NCBI GenBank assembly: GCA_017305195.1
Contig: JAFKMU010000065.1
Location: forward strand, 1 to 55,020
Direction of reading: 5' to 3'
DNA from: Verrucomicrobiota bacterium
Lineage (GTDB): Bacteria > Verrucomicrobiota > Verrucomicrobiia > Chthoniobacterales > Terrimicrobiaceae
DNA length: 55,020 bases
The first letter of the stretch is position 1, and each line of letters opens with the position of its first letter. Positions 8,176-17,358 of the stretch are shown here, piece after piece. Below the pieces are notes generated by a model, which had not been told where the DNA came from, ran no database searches, and saw nothing but the letters and a program-made list of their open reading frames with translations. The translations under genes and the position numbers were made by a program.

Positions 8176-10032
8176 ATGTGCGGCATCGCCGGATTTCTCG
8201 GGACGGGCACGCGTTCCGATCTCCAGAGGATGACCAATGCCCTGGCCCACCGCGGACCGGATGCCGAGGGACTATATCAGGTTGAGGCCGAGGGCCTGCA
8301 TCTCGGCCATCGCCGCCTGAGCATCGTCGATCTCACCTGCGGGGCTCAGCCGATGCACACGGCGGATGGCCAGTTCTCCATTGTCTTCAATGGCGAGATC
8401 TACAATCACGCCGCACTCCGCATGGAGCTCCAGCAGCGGGGATGCATTTTTCAAACCGACCACTCCGATACCGAGGTGCTCCTGCATGGCTATCGCGAGC
8501 ATGGGGCGGCCTTCGTCGAGCGTCTCAACGGCATGTGGGCCTTTGCGATCTGGGATCACGCCCGGCGCGAGCTTTTCATCAGCCGCGATCGCTTCGGCAA
8601 AAAGCCGCTTTACTGGTTCCATCATCAGGGCGCATTCGCCTTCGCCTCCGAGCTGACCGCCCTGCTGGAGCACCCGTCCTCGCCCCGCAATGAGTCCCGG
8701 CTGGCCCTGCAAAAGTTCTTCGCCTACGCGCTCATTCCCGCCCCGCATTCCATCATCGACGGAATCTGGAAGCTCCCCGCGGGTCACAATCTGCTCGTCC
8801 GCCCCGGCGAGGCTCCAAAAATTTCCCGCTATTGGCGATTTGAACTCGAGCCCGAGGAGTCGTGGAATTCCCGCCCTGAGCAGGAACTCGCCGAGGAACT
8901 CCTTGGCCTGCTCGATGGCGCGGTGGCGCGACGCCTCATGTCCGACGTGCCGCTGGGTGTCTTCCTGAGCGGCGGCATTGACTCCACCGCCGTCGCCGCC
9001 CTGGCCTGCCGTCACGTCGACCGGGGCCAGCTCAAGACCTTCAGTATTGGCTTCTCCGAGCCGACCTTCGACGAATCCGCCTTCGCCAAACGCGCCGCCG
9101 AGCATCTGCAAACCTCGCATTCGCTGGAGATGCTCGATCTCGACAAGGCCATCGAGGTGCTGCCGCTCATTCTCGACAAGCTGGACGAGCCGCAGGGCGA
9201 CAACTCGCTCCTGCCCACCTGGCTGCTCAGCAGGTTCACCCGCCGCCATGTCACCGTCGCTCTCGGCGGCGACGGAGGCGACGAGCTTTTCGCCGGGTAC
9301 GAGACCTTTCGCGGCCTGAACAAGGCCCAGTGGTATTCCCGCCTCGTACCGAAGCCCGTGCATCACGGCATCGCCGCCCTGGCCTCGCTCATGCCGGTGT
9401 CGCACAACAACCTGAGCTTTGACTTCAAGATCAAGCGCGGTCTCGGCGGCGTGCAGTACCCCGCGCCGTACTGGAATGCCGCCTGGCTCGGCGCGGTCGC
9501 TCCCGGCGAGCTTTCCCGCTGCTTCGGCGGCCCCGTCGATCTGGAAGCCGTGTACTCCGAGGCGATCGAGGTGTGGGATTCCTGCCGCCAGAACACACTG
9601 CTCGACCGCACGCTGCAATTTTACACCGAGATCTACATGCAGGACGGCATCCTCGCCAAGGTCGACCGCGCCAGCATGATGCACGGCCTGGAGGCTCGCA
9701 GCCCGTTCCTCGACATCGAGGTCGCCAACTTCGCCCGCCGCCTGCCCAATCGCTTCAAGCTCCGCGACGGCGTCACCAAGTATCTCCTGAAAAAAGCGCT
9801 CGAGCCCCTCCTCCCGGCGGACATCATTTACCGGAAGAAAAAAGGCTTCGGCACGCCGATGAGCGCGTGGTTTCACACCGGCAAGCTCACCATCACCGAG
9901 CCCTCGCAGTTCGCCCAGTCCAGGGCCGTCGCGCATCTGAACCTGAAATCCGACGAGCGGCTCTTCCTCTGGTGCCAGTACATGGCGGAACAATGGCGGG
10001 CTCGCCGCCAGGGGGCTGGCCTCATCGCGTGA
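8176..10032 (+). CDS. asnB: Asparagine synthase-type glutamine amidotransferase
   Basis: 618 residues. Cys2 of MCGIAGFLG is the glutaminase nucleophile of the N-terminal class II amidotransferase domain (about 1-210; NGEIYNH near 72-78 and SRDRFGKKPLYW near 136-147). The synthetase domain has the PP-loop FLSGGIDST (SGGIDS at 265-270), ALGGDGGDELFAGYE, and a C-terminal KKKGFGTPMSAWF. The family transfers ammonia from glutamine to an ATP-activated carboxyl group, classically aspartate. Inside polysaccharide clusters such enzymes often amidate a uronic acid or other sugar acid, and the context here favours that. No second asparagine synthetase is visible in the window for comparison. The length is normal for AsnB_1-type proteins. 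Confidence 0.9.
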   Translation: MCGIAGFLGTGTRSDLQRMTNALAHRGPDAEGLYQVEAEGLHLGHRRLSIVDLTCGAQPMHTADGQFSIVFNGEIYNHAALRMELQQRGCIFQTDHSDTEVLLHGYREHGAAFVERLNGMWAFAIWDHARRELFISRDRFGKKPLYWFHHQGAFAFASELTALLEHPSSPRNESRLALQKFFAYALIPAPHSIIDGIWKLPAGHNLLVRPGEAPKISRYWRFELEPEESWNSRPEQELAEELLGLLDGAVARRLMSDVPLGVFLSGGIDSTAVAALACRHVDRGQLKTFSIGFSEPTFDESAFAKRAAEHLQTSHSLEMLDLDKAIEVLPLILDKLDEPQGDNSLLPTWLLSRFTRRHVTVALGGDGGDELFAGYETFRGLNKAQWYSRLVPKPVHHGIAALASLMPVSHNNLSFDFKIKRGLGGVQYPAPYWNAAWLGAVAPGELSRCFGGPVDLEAVYSEAIEVWDSCRQNTLLDRTLQFYTEIYMQDGILAKVDRASMMHGLEARSPFLDIEVANFARRLPNRFKLRDGVTKYLLKKALEPLLPADIIYRKKKGFGTPMSAWFHTGKLTITEPSQFAQSRAVAHLNLKSDERLFLWCQYMAEQWRARRQGAGLIA

Positions 10033-11153
10033 AAGTTCTCGTCCTCTGCTATGAATACCCGCCGGTCGGAGGAGGCGGCGGACGCGTGGCGGCCCAGGTC
10101 TCGTCGGGTCTCGTCGCCCGAGGGCATGAGGTGCGCGTCCAGACCTCGGGCATGCGTCATCTGCCCACGAGAGAAGAACGCGACGGCGTACGCATCGACC
10201 GCGCCGAGTCCTTCCGCAAAAAGGAGGACACCTGCAGCGTGCCAGAGATGGCGCTTTACCTCGCCACCAGCTTCCTGCCCGCGCTGAAGATCGCGCGCAA
10301 GTGGCGGCCCGACGTGATCCACGCCCATTTCGCCGTTCCCACCGGAGTATTGGCTGCTTCGGTGTCGGCCCTCACGGGCATTCCCTATGTGCTCACGGCT
10401 CATCTCGGCGACGTGCCGGGCGGCGTGCCGGAGCAAACATCGCACCTTTTCAAGGTGGTCGATCCCTTCGCCCGCATCCTCTGGAAAAGAGCCGCCACCA
10501 CCACGGCAGTCAGCTCCTATGTGGGAGCGCTCGCCCGCGCAGCGTACTCCGCCGATCCTCACGTGATCCTCAACGGCATCGCCGCTCCCGCGAACACGGG
10601 GGGGCCGAAAGTCGCCAACAAGCTCCTGATGGTCGGCCGCCTGAGCGTGCAAAAAAACCCCCTGCTTGCGATCGAGAGCCTCGCATTGGTGCGCGACCTG
10701 TCGTGGACGCTCGACGTCATCGGCGACGGTCCGCTCCGCGCGCCGATGGAGGAACTCGCCCGGCAGAAGGGCGTGGCCGACCGCACCACCTTTCGCGGCT
10801 GGCTCGACGCCCGCGACGTTCACACCGCCATGGCGGAATCCGAGATCCTCTTCATCCCATCCCTGCATGAGGGCCTTCCCATGGCCGCCATCGAGGCGCT
10901 GCACCACGGCCTCGTCATCGTCGGTTCCAACATCGGAGGCCTGGCCGATGTGCTGGGCGACGACGAGAATGGCTTCATGTGCTCGCTGGAAGCCCCTGCC
11001 TTCGCAGAAAGGCTCCGCCAGTTGCTCACCTCGCCGGAATTAAGAGCCCGCATGGCACAGCACTCACTCAGATTGGCGGCCAGCTTCGGAGTTGATCGCT
11101 CCGTCGATGGCTACGAAAAGGTATTGCGCGCCGTGGCGGGAAAGAAAGAATAG
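10029..11153 (+). CDS. Family 4 glycosyltransferase
   Basis: 374 residues from GTG 10029, which overlaps the asnB stop (GTGA). This start gives the classic GT4 N-terminus MKVLVLCYEYPPVGGGGGR. The C-terminal GT-B half includes LLMVGRLSVQKNPLLAIE, FRGWLDARDVHTAMAESEI and the retaining E-x7-E motif in HEGLPMAAIEALHHG, followed by SNIGGLADVLGDDENG. GT4 enzymes transfer a sugar from a nucleotide donor with retention. There is no membrane anchor, so it probably works at the cytoplasmic face on the growing lipid-linked glycan. Its translational coupling to asnB ties it to the amidated polysaccharide. Confidence 0.9.
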   Translation: MKVLVLCYEYPPVGGGGGRVAAQVSSGLVARGHEVRVQTSGMRHLPTREERDGVRIDRAESFRKKEDTCSVPEMALYLATSFLPALKIARKWRPDVIHAHFAVPTGVLAASVSALTGIPYVLTAHLGDVPGGVPEQTSHLFKVVDPFARILWKRAATTTAVSSYVGALARAAYSADPHVILNGIAAPANTGGPKVANKLLMVGRLSVQKNPLLAIESLALVRDLSWTLDVIGDGPLRAPMEELARQKGVADRTTFRGWLDARDVHTAMAESEILFIPSLHEGLPMAAIEALHHGLVIVGSNIGGLADVLGDDENGFMCSLEAPAFAERLRQLLTSPELRARMAQHSLRLAASFGVDRSVDGYEKVLRAVAGKKE

Positions 11154-11157
11154 CCTG

Positions 11158-11898
11158 ATGCAAGACGACTCCCTCTGGCGCGGCCTGCGACCCGAAGCCC
11201 GCAAGAAACTCGACATCCGCAACTATTCCGCTCCCGAGGTGGAACTGCGAATCGCCACAGAGGGACTGGAAGCCGGGGCCGCCGTCGCGAACGAGCGCGT
11301 GCTCAAGGAGAGCGGAGCCTGGATTCCCGGCGTCGAGCTGATCTTCCGCCACGTCCACCCGCAGCGCCATCGCGGCCTCTTTTCCGAACTCGGCCGCGAA
11401 GGCCAGGGACGGCTTGGTGAAATCGGCCTCTGGCCCAAGCAGTGGGCCGCCGCAAAGATGTTTGCCGGTTCGTCCAAGGGCTTCCACATTCACCCGCCCC
11501 ATATCCCGGAAGGAACGACCGCCGCCGAGTGGTTCGCCAAGCTCTTCCTCGGGGAGGAACCCGACTACGCCCTCCGCCGCTATGATCTGGAACAGTGGGA
11601 CGTCATGTATTTCCTTCAGGGCCGCCTCGACCTGACGCTCTGCGACGAGCGCGACTCTATGCCCCGCCGCGTCATGCGTCTCTTCATCGACGGCGACGAC
11701 CGCAAGGGCTCCAACAACATTGCCGTGGTCATTCCTCCCGGCGTCTCCCATGCCCTGCGCGCCGAGGGCAGCGAGGATCTGCTCATGGTCTACGGCACCA
11801 GCACGACCTTTGAACCCGCAGCCGAAGGGCGCATCGCCAGCAAGATCGAGGAACTCCCCTACCCGCCGGACTGGGCGGCGTATATCCGGGAAAGCTGA
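11158..11898 (+). CDS. RmlC-like cupin, dTDP-4-dehydrorhamnose 3,5-epimerase-related
   Basis: 246 residues from ATG 11158, 4 bases after the preceding stop; the frame is open upstream, but that part overlaps the glycosyltransferase. The central cupin region has KGFHIHPPHIPEG (with the histidines expected of the RmlC active site), YALRRYDLEQWDVMYFLQG, and near the end VVIPPGVSHALRAEG. RmlC enzymes epimerise C3 and C5 of dTDP-4-keto-6-deoxyglucose. This member is longer than the classic 180-residue enzyme and has a different N-terminal region (about 1-85), so the true substrate may be another nucleotide keto-sugar. No rmlA, rmlB or rmlD is present nearby. Confidence 0.7.
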   Translation: MQDDSLWRGLRPEARKKLDIRNYSAPEVELRIATEGLEAGAAVANERVLKESGAWIPGVELIFRHVHPQRHRGLFSELGREGQGRLGEIGLWPKQWAAAKMFAGSSKGFHIHPPHIPEGTTAAEWFAKLFLGEEPDYALRRYDLEQWDVMYFLQGRLDLTLCDERDSMPRRVMRLFIDGDDRKGSNNIAVVIPPGVSHALRAEGSEDLLMVYGTSTTFEPAAEGRIASKIEELPYPPDWAAYIRES

Positions 11899-11905
11899 TC
11901 CCGGC

Positions 11906-13195
11906 TTACTCCCTCAGACGCAGGATCTTTCCGGCAGAGTCGTACTCGATGAGATTCGCGTAACGTCCCCAACTGACGATCGAGCGAACCAACGGTTCGA
12001 TCTTGTCGTGAGGATACCACGCATGGAGGGTGTCCAAGAGATCCTCCATCTCGATTTCCTTGTTCTCGCGCGGTGCGATGAGATCGTGAACCTTGGCATA
12101 GAATGGCAGAGCCTTGACCTGCCGGGTGAATATCTCCTTACGAGCCGGCATGTCCACGCGCTGAAACTCCTCGCCGAGTGGCGTCAATACCACGTCGTCG
12201 TCCGGCGTCGCCACGAAGCCCAGCACCTCGGCGGCACGGATCACCTTGATCATCGAATCGTACTCCTCGTGCAGGTCCTCGGCGAGATCGAAGACATTGG
12301 CCGGGGCGGATTCGCACATGGCAATGAGACCCAGCAACTCCCCGATCGTCACGCCCGCCACGATGGGCGTGAGGCGGATGTGCCCGTCCTCTCCGCGCTC
12401 GCCCTCGGCGGTATGGCCGGTATCCGGCATCTCCGTATGAGTCAGGATGGCGTGTATCTTCTCCATCGCCGCGCGAAACTCCGGCGACTCGGGATCGCGT
12501 GGATACGGCAGCGGGTTCGGCATGTCGAGGGCCACCCGGCCCGGGTGAGCAGCCAATACAATGATGCGCTTGGCGAGATAGACCGCTTCCTCGATGTTGT
12601 GCGTCACCGAGATCATGGTGCGGAGGGGATTCTTCGGGTCCGCGCAGAGACGGGCGAGTTCGTCCCGCAGGGATTCCGCCGTCAGCACGTCAAGCGCGCT
12701 GAAAGGCTCGTCCATGCAGAGCACCTCGGGATTCACCGCGAGGGCGCGCGCGATGCCGACGCGCTGCTTCATGCCGCCGGAGAGTTCGCGCGGGTAGACA
12801 TTATCGTAGCCTGAAAGACCGACCATCCCGAGGGAGTGCTCCACGCGCCGGGCGATCTCAGCTTCCTCGAGTCCGGCTTCCTTGAGAGGCAGACGCACAT
12901 TGCCGCTGACGGTCAGCCAGGGAAAGAGCGCAAAGTTTTGAAACACCATCGCCACGCCCGGACATACCCCGCGCACTTCCTTGCCGTGGAACTTCACCAC
13001 GCCCTTGGTCGGTTCGATGAGTCCCGCGATGAGACGGATCAACGTGCTTTTGCCGCAGCCTGAGGGGCCGAGCAGCGCGATGATGTCATTCTCCGCCACC
13101 TCCAGATTGATGTCCTTGAGAATGGTTGCCGCTGGCGCGCGCTTTTCGCCCGGGTACTCGAGCCAGACTCCTTCCAGTGAAATCAGCGGTTCCAT
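11906..13195 (-). CDS. Nitrate/sulfonate-type ABC transporter ATPase with C-terminal AAA-associated domain
   Basis: 429 residues. Start chosen at ATG 13195 because GGAGG lies 8 bases before it; an ATG at 13210 is in frame but lies inside the permease gene. Walker A is GPSGCGKST (43-51), Q-loop VFQNFALFPWLTV, signature LSGGMKQRVGIARAL (about 138-152), Walker B VLCMDEPFSALD. Beyond about residue 260 lies a separate helical domain (ELLGLIAMCESAPANVF ... SWGRYANLIEYDS) that matches the AAA-associated C-terminal domain found on some NrtD/SsuB-like ATPases. It powers the fused permease encoded directly upstream. The substrate is probably a small anion by family, but no binding protein is encoded here, so it cannot be fixed. 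Confidence 0.85.
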   Translation of the reverse strand: MEPLISLEGVWLEYPGEKRAPAATILKDINLEVAENDIIALLGPSGCGKSTLIRLIAGLIEPTKGVVKFHGKEVRGVCPGVAMVFQNFALFPWLTVSGNVRLPLKEAGLEEAEIARRVEHSLGMVGLSGYDNVYPRELSGGMKQRVGIARALAVNPEVLCMDEPFSALDVLTAESLRDELARLCADPKNPLRTMISVTHNIEEAVYLAKRIIVLAAHPGRVALDMPNPLPYPRDPESPEFRAAMEKIHAILTHTEMPDTGHTAEGERGEDGHIRLTPIVAGVTIGELLGLIAMCESAPANVFDLAEDLHEEYDSMIKVIRAAEVLGFVATPDDDVVLTPLGEEFQRVDMPARKEIFTRQVKALPFYAKVHDLIAPRENKEIEMEDLLDTLHAWYPHDKIEPLVRSIVSWGRYANLIEYDSAGKILRLRE

Positions 13196-13207
13196 GTCAT
13201 CATCCTC
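13193..13207 (-). promoter_or_regulatory. Shine-Dalgarno site deciding the ATPase start
   Basis: On the minus strand GGAGGATGATGAC precedes ATG 13195. It is one of the few strong Shine-Dalgarno sequences in the window and it overlaps the permease stop codon (TGA, 13200-13202), so the ATPase is probably translated by ribosomes that have just finished the permease. Confidence 0.65.
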
Positions 13208-14972
13208 CAAATCGGCAATAAGTGTCTCCCATGCGCTGCATGCGCTTCCAGAATGTCCGGTTGATCAAAACCACGGTCAGCGCCATCACGACCACGCCGC
13301 CCGCCAGCACGTCAAAGTGCCCCGCGTTGGTCGCCTGGCTGATGAGTTCTCCCAGGCCGAAGGCCGTATAGGTATGCGAACCCTGCTGCACGTACTCGGC
13401 GACAATGCTGGCATTCCACGCGCCGCCCGCCGATGTGATCCAGCCCGTCACGAGAGAGGGAAAGATCGCGGGCAGGATGAATTTTTTCCACCGGGCCAGC
13501 CCGTTGATCTTGAAGACATCCGCACAGGCCACCATGTCAGCCGGGATGGCCTGCGCGCCAGCGGCCACATTGAACAGGATGTACCATTGCGCGCCGAGCA
13601 TCATGAGCACGACCGCTCCCCATTGCAGCGAGCCTCCAATCGCGAGGATCGCCCCAAGGACAAGAGGATACAGCATGGGAGCCGGAAAGGATGCCGCAAA
13701 TTGGATGATCGGCTGAAGAAAGCGCGAGACGCGGGGGTTCAACCCGATCCAGACCCCGACAGGGATCGTCCAAAGCGAGCTGATGACGAGCGCCGCCAGC
13801 ACACGAAGGAACGTCGCCAAGGTCGCCGAAAGAATGTACGCCCATTCCTTGAAGTCGATCTCGGCAAGGATGCCCGCGAGGACGAACAATCCATATCCGC
13901 CAATCACAAGGATCGCCGTCATGAGCACTCCGTAAAACACCCGCGACCCGATGCGCATCGCCCTCGTGTGCGGCTCGGGCATCTCCTCAACCCGCGCCGG
14001 ATTATCGAGCTTCGCCTTGTGAATCCTTGGCCGAGGCAGAAATTCCATGAGCCGCTTGCCGAGATGAACCGGCATTTCAGCGGCGGTACTGAGGATGTGG
14101 GATCTGGCCAGCATGCGCTGGACAAGCGTCGTCTCCATCGGCCCGCTCGCAGTGTCCTCGAGCTTGAACTTGCGCGACCAGATCACCAGCGGCCACCAGA
14201 TCAGCCGATCCACCGAGATGATCATCACGCCCATCGCCACCACGGCGGCAATCTGTGCGGTCACATCCCCCTTGGCGATTGCCACGCTCATGTAGGACCC
14301 GAGACCGGGGAGCTGGAAATCCTTGTTCCCCAGCGTGAATGCCTCGTTGATGGTGAGGAAAAACCACCCGCCCGCCATCGAGACCATGCAGTTGTAAATG
14401 AGCCCCTGCGCGGCAAAGGGAAGTTCGATATTAAGAAACCGCTTCACCGGGTTGAATTTGCAAATCGCCCCCATCTGGCGAAGCTCGGGCGGGATGGCCT
14501 TGAGCGAATCATAGTAGCTGAAAACCATGTTCCACACCTGCGCGGTGAAGATCATAAGCACGCAGGCCAGCTCCAGGCCGAAGTTACTCGTCGGAAAAAG
14601 CGCCACCAGCGCCAGCACCAAGCCGGGCATGAAACCGAGCACCGGGATGCTTTGCAGGATGTCCAGCACCGGGAGCAGCACCGTCCGCGCCCGCGCATCG
14701 TAGTACGCCCAGGTGGCATACAGGATGGCAAAAACGAGGGAAAAACCCATCGCGCCCCACCCGCGCGCCAGCGAGTAGAGGGTGTAGAGGGGCAGCTTCG
14801 CGATCGAAAGATCGATTTGCGTCTCCTCCCGGTACGGGGCGTGCCACTCCCGCCCCACCGTCAGAATCGCCACCAACAAACCGCCGAGCAGGCAAACAAC
14901 GATCACGTCGGCCAGCATCGAGCGCTGCGGCCTTGCATCAGGTAAAAACTCGGGCGTTTTCAAGCTTCGCAC
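13200..14972 (-). CDS. ABC transporter permease, two fused BPD domains
   Basis: 590 residues from GTG 14972 (a later ATG at residue 19 is possible). The protein contains two consecutive binding-protein-dependent permease halves. The first spans about residues 20-270, with PVLDILQSIPVLGFMPGLVL and LRQMGAICKFNPVKRFLNIELP. The second spans about 320-590, with ALVISSLWTIPVGVWIGLNP and INGLARWKKFILPAIFPSLV, each followed by its EAA-like loop. A linker rich in charged residues (about 275-340) joins them. One chain thus replaces the usual homodimer of the NrtB/SsuC/TauC family. The ATPase gene follows after 4 bases. Confidence 0.85.
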   Translation of the reverse strand: MRSLKTPEFLPDARPQRSMLADVIVVCLLGGLLVAILTVGREWHAPYREETQIDLSIAKLPLYTLYSLARGWGAMGFSLVFAILYATWAYYDARARTVLLPVLDILQSIPVLGFMPGLVLALVALFPTSNFGLELACVLMIFTAQVWNMVFSYYDSLKAIPPELRQMGAICKFNPVKRFLNIELPFAAQGLIYNCMVSMAGGWFFLTINEAFTLGNKDFQLPGLGSYMSVAIAKGDVTAQIAAVVAMGVMIISVDRLIWWPLVIWSRKFKLEDTASGPMETTLVQRMLARSHILSTAAEMPVHLGKRLMEFLPRPRIHKAKLDNPARVEEMPEPHTRAMRIGSRVFYGVLMTAILVIGGYGLFVLAGILAEIDFKEWAYILSATLATFLRVLAALVISSLWTIPVGVWIGLNPRVSRFLQPIIQFAASFPAPMLYPLVLGAILAIGGSLQWGAVVLMMLGAQWYILFNVAAGAQAIPADMVACADVFKINGLARWKKFILPAIFPSLVTGWITSAGGAWNASIVAEYVQQGSHTYTAFGLGELISQATNAGHFDVLAGGVVVMALTVVLINRTFWKRMQRMGDTYCRFGG

Positions 14973-15128
14973 GGCCTTACCAGCCCCGACCGTGCCTTGG
15001 CAAGCCGCCCGACGTGACGGACTTGTGACATTTCACACTTTCCTCCGATCCCAAGTGGAAAAATTTCAGCAGGGTTTCCCTTTGCAACCACACATCCGCG
15101 ACTTACTTTGTCGACGAACCCATATACT

Positions 15129-15755
<627 letters not shown>

Positions 15756-15780
15756 TCCCGTAACATATCAGTCTTCCAAG

Positions 15781-15820
15781 CGCCGTCTTCGCCCCACGCG
15801 AAGGCGGCGTTTTCTTTTTT
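15781..15820 (+). terminator. Intrinsic terminator of sodA
   Basis: 12-bp stem CGCCGTCTTCGC (15781-15792) with GCGAAGGCGGCG (15798-15809), one G-T pair, loop CCCAC, followed by TTTTCTTTTTT (15810-15820). It lies 25 bases after the sodA stop. Confidence 0.9.
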
Positions 15821-16541
15821 AGATGGTCTCCTTAGGCGCGTCCTCCGATTGTGGCTGCCGGTCGGGCAGAGCCAGGATGTGTTCCCGCTTCGCGGAATAG
15901 TCCAGCGCGTGAAAGATGCGGATCTCCTCGACCCGCCGCGAAGTCGCCAGTTCTTCGAGAAACGTGGTGTACCTCTTCGCGAGCATCGTGGTTTCCAGGT
16001 AACGCGCACGAATCGCCGGGTCGCGATATCGCCGCTCCTGCTGGCCGTGAAACATGTGAAACCGCAACCAGCGGCGATCCGCTCGCGTCACTCTCCCCGG
16101 CTTGCGGAAGAAGGCGACAAAAAGCAGCAGCACGAGATAGGTATCGACACTGGCCTGCAGCTCGAGATTGCGTGCGTAGGACTCGTCCTGGCTCGGCAAT
16201 CCTCCGCGCTGAAACTGCAATCCCGCGTGGAGCGCGTGATTGATCTCCTCCACGAAGGAAATCAGCGGACCGATATTCTCGTCGCTCAAGCCCTGTCGCG
16301 GATCGTGTTTTTCAAGCTGCTCGATCAGCCACGCGGAGTAATAGATGCCCACGCGCAACTGCCCGTCCGCCGCTCGGAGAAATGTCCGCGCCAGCATGCT
16401 CAGCTCCGCCGCCTGCGCTCCCGCCAGAGCGGAGAGCTGCCGGCACCGGCGCTTGTCGATGAGACACTCCTCGAGATTCACCCCGAGGCTGGCATACGTC
16501 CTCTCAAACAACCGCTGAATGTCGCTGAAGAGCGTGTTCAC
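15819..16541 (-). CDS. Uncharacterised helical protein, partner of the upstream gene
   Basis: 240 residues, soluble, no signal peptide; I do not recognise the family. It reads as mostly helical. A notable stretch near residues 85-110 is ISFVEEINHALHAGLQF, where E, E and two H residues are spaced as in metal-binding helices, but no known motif matches exactly. A hydrophobic helix with VDTYLVLLLFVAFF lies near 132-146, followed by very basic sequence (RKPGRVTRADRRWLRF). The start ATG overlaps the stop of the preceding gene (ATGA, 16538-16541), so the two are translated together and the products may bind each other. The 3' end abuts the sodA terminator. Confidence 0.7.
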   Translation of the reverse strand: MNTLFSDIQRLFERTYASLGVNLEECLIDKRRCRQLSALAGAQAAELSMLARTFLRAADGQLRVGIYYSAWLIEQLEKHDPRQGLSDENIGPLISFVEEINHALHAGLQFQRGGLPSQDESYARNLELQASVDTYLVLLLFVAFFRKPGRVTRADRRWLRFHMFHGQQERRYRDPAIRARYLETTMLAKRYTTFLEELATSRRVEEIRIFHALDYSAKREHILALPDRQPQSEDAPKETI

Positions 16542-17233
16542 GGCGTCGCGATGATGGACAGGCGGGGCGTGTCGAAGTGCAGCAGCCGCGAGGCCAGATC
16601 ATTCAAGGCCAGCCGCACATCATGGAACCCATCGGAAAGTTCCTCGTAGATCGACTGGAGATTGAACTTCTTGGCCTCGCGATACTCCGCAGCCGCACGG
16701 TAGTTCATGCGCCCCATCTGCTCGTAAAAGGAAATATCCGGCGCACCCTTGCGACGGCGCAACTCGACATTTTCGGCAAAGATGCCGCTGACAAAGAGCG
16801 CGTAATTCGCGATGTGCGAGCGGAGCAGGAACGCTTCACGCGTCCCGGCCCTGGCCAGCGCCTGGAGCATGTCGCTGATATAGCGCATGCTTTGCTGGCC
16901 GAGTTCCTCGGGTGAATCCAGACGCGCCGTGCGCATAAATCCATCGAGCAGCGAAGCAATGAAATCCGAGGTGTCGCGACTTCGCACCTTGCTGTCGCGC
17001 AGCACACGGCGACAGAGAACGTAGAAGAGCAATTGCGGCGAAATCGGCAATCGCTCCGGGGAATCCAGGATCGCCGAGGCCAGCAGATCATGGTCGAGGA
17101 TCGCATCGCGCGTGTCCTCATCCGTCAGCAACTTGACCAGCGACACCCTGTCGTTCTCGTTCTGAGACAATACCCTGACAATGAACGCGAAATCGTCCGC
17201 CGTCAGCCGCACCCTGCAATTTGCGTGGATCAT
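16538..17233 (-). CDS. Uncharacterised helical protein, first gene of a coupled pair
   Basis: 231 residues, soluble, almost wholly helical; family not recognised. It begins MIHANCRVRLTADDFAFIV and contains RLPISPQLLFYVLCRRVLRD, FIASLLDGFMRTARLD and SFYEQMGRMNYRAAAEYR. The Arg- and Leu-rich helices without coiled-coil heptads suggest an all-alpha repeat-like or receiver-like scaffold; no catalytic motif is evident. Overlap by 4 bases with the downstream gene means stoichiometric expression. Neighbours (superoxide dismutase, pyrophosphatase) do not reveal a role. There are 125 bases without a gene before the pyrophosphatase stop, which suffices for a promoter of its own. Confidence 0.7.
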   Translation of the reverse strand: MIHANCRVRLTADDFAFIVRVLSQNENDRVSLVKLLTDEDTRDAILDHDLLASAILDSPERLPISPQLLFYVLCRRVLRDSKVRSRDTSDFIASLLDGFMRTARLDSPEELGQQSMRYISDMLQALARAGTREAFLLRSHIANYALFVSGIFAENVELRRRKGAPDISFYEQMGRMNYRAAAEYREAKKFNLQSIYEELSDGFHDVRLALNDLASRLLHFDTPRLSIIATP

Positions 17234-17358
17234 CGGAGAATCCTAACAAGCATCGACCGTGCCAACCTCGCCCGGTGGCGGAGACCGGCATTCGATCGTT
17301 CCCTGAGGAATCGCAGCCGCGCCAGCGCACGGCCGCCTCCGATGGACTGCCCCGCAGC

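Noticed and set aside
15123..15128. TATACT as a -10 box for sodA
   Set aside because: It touches the start codon, so transcription would begin inside the gene; no matching -35 element was found.
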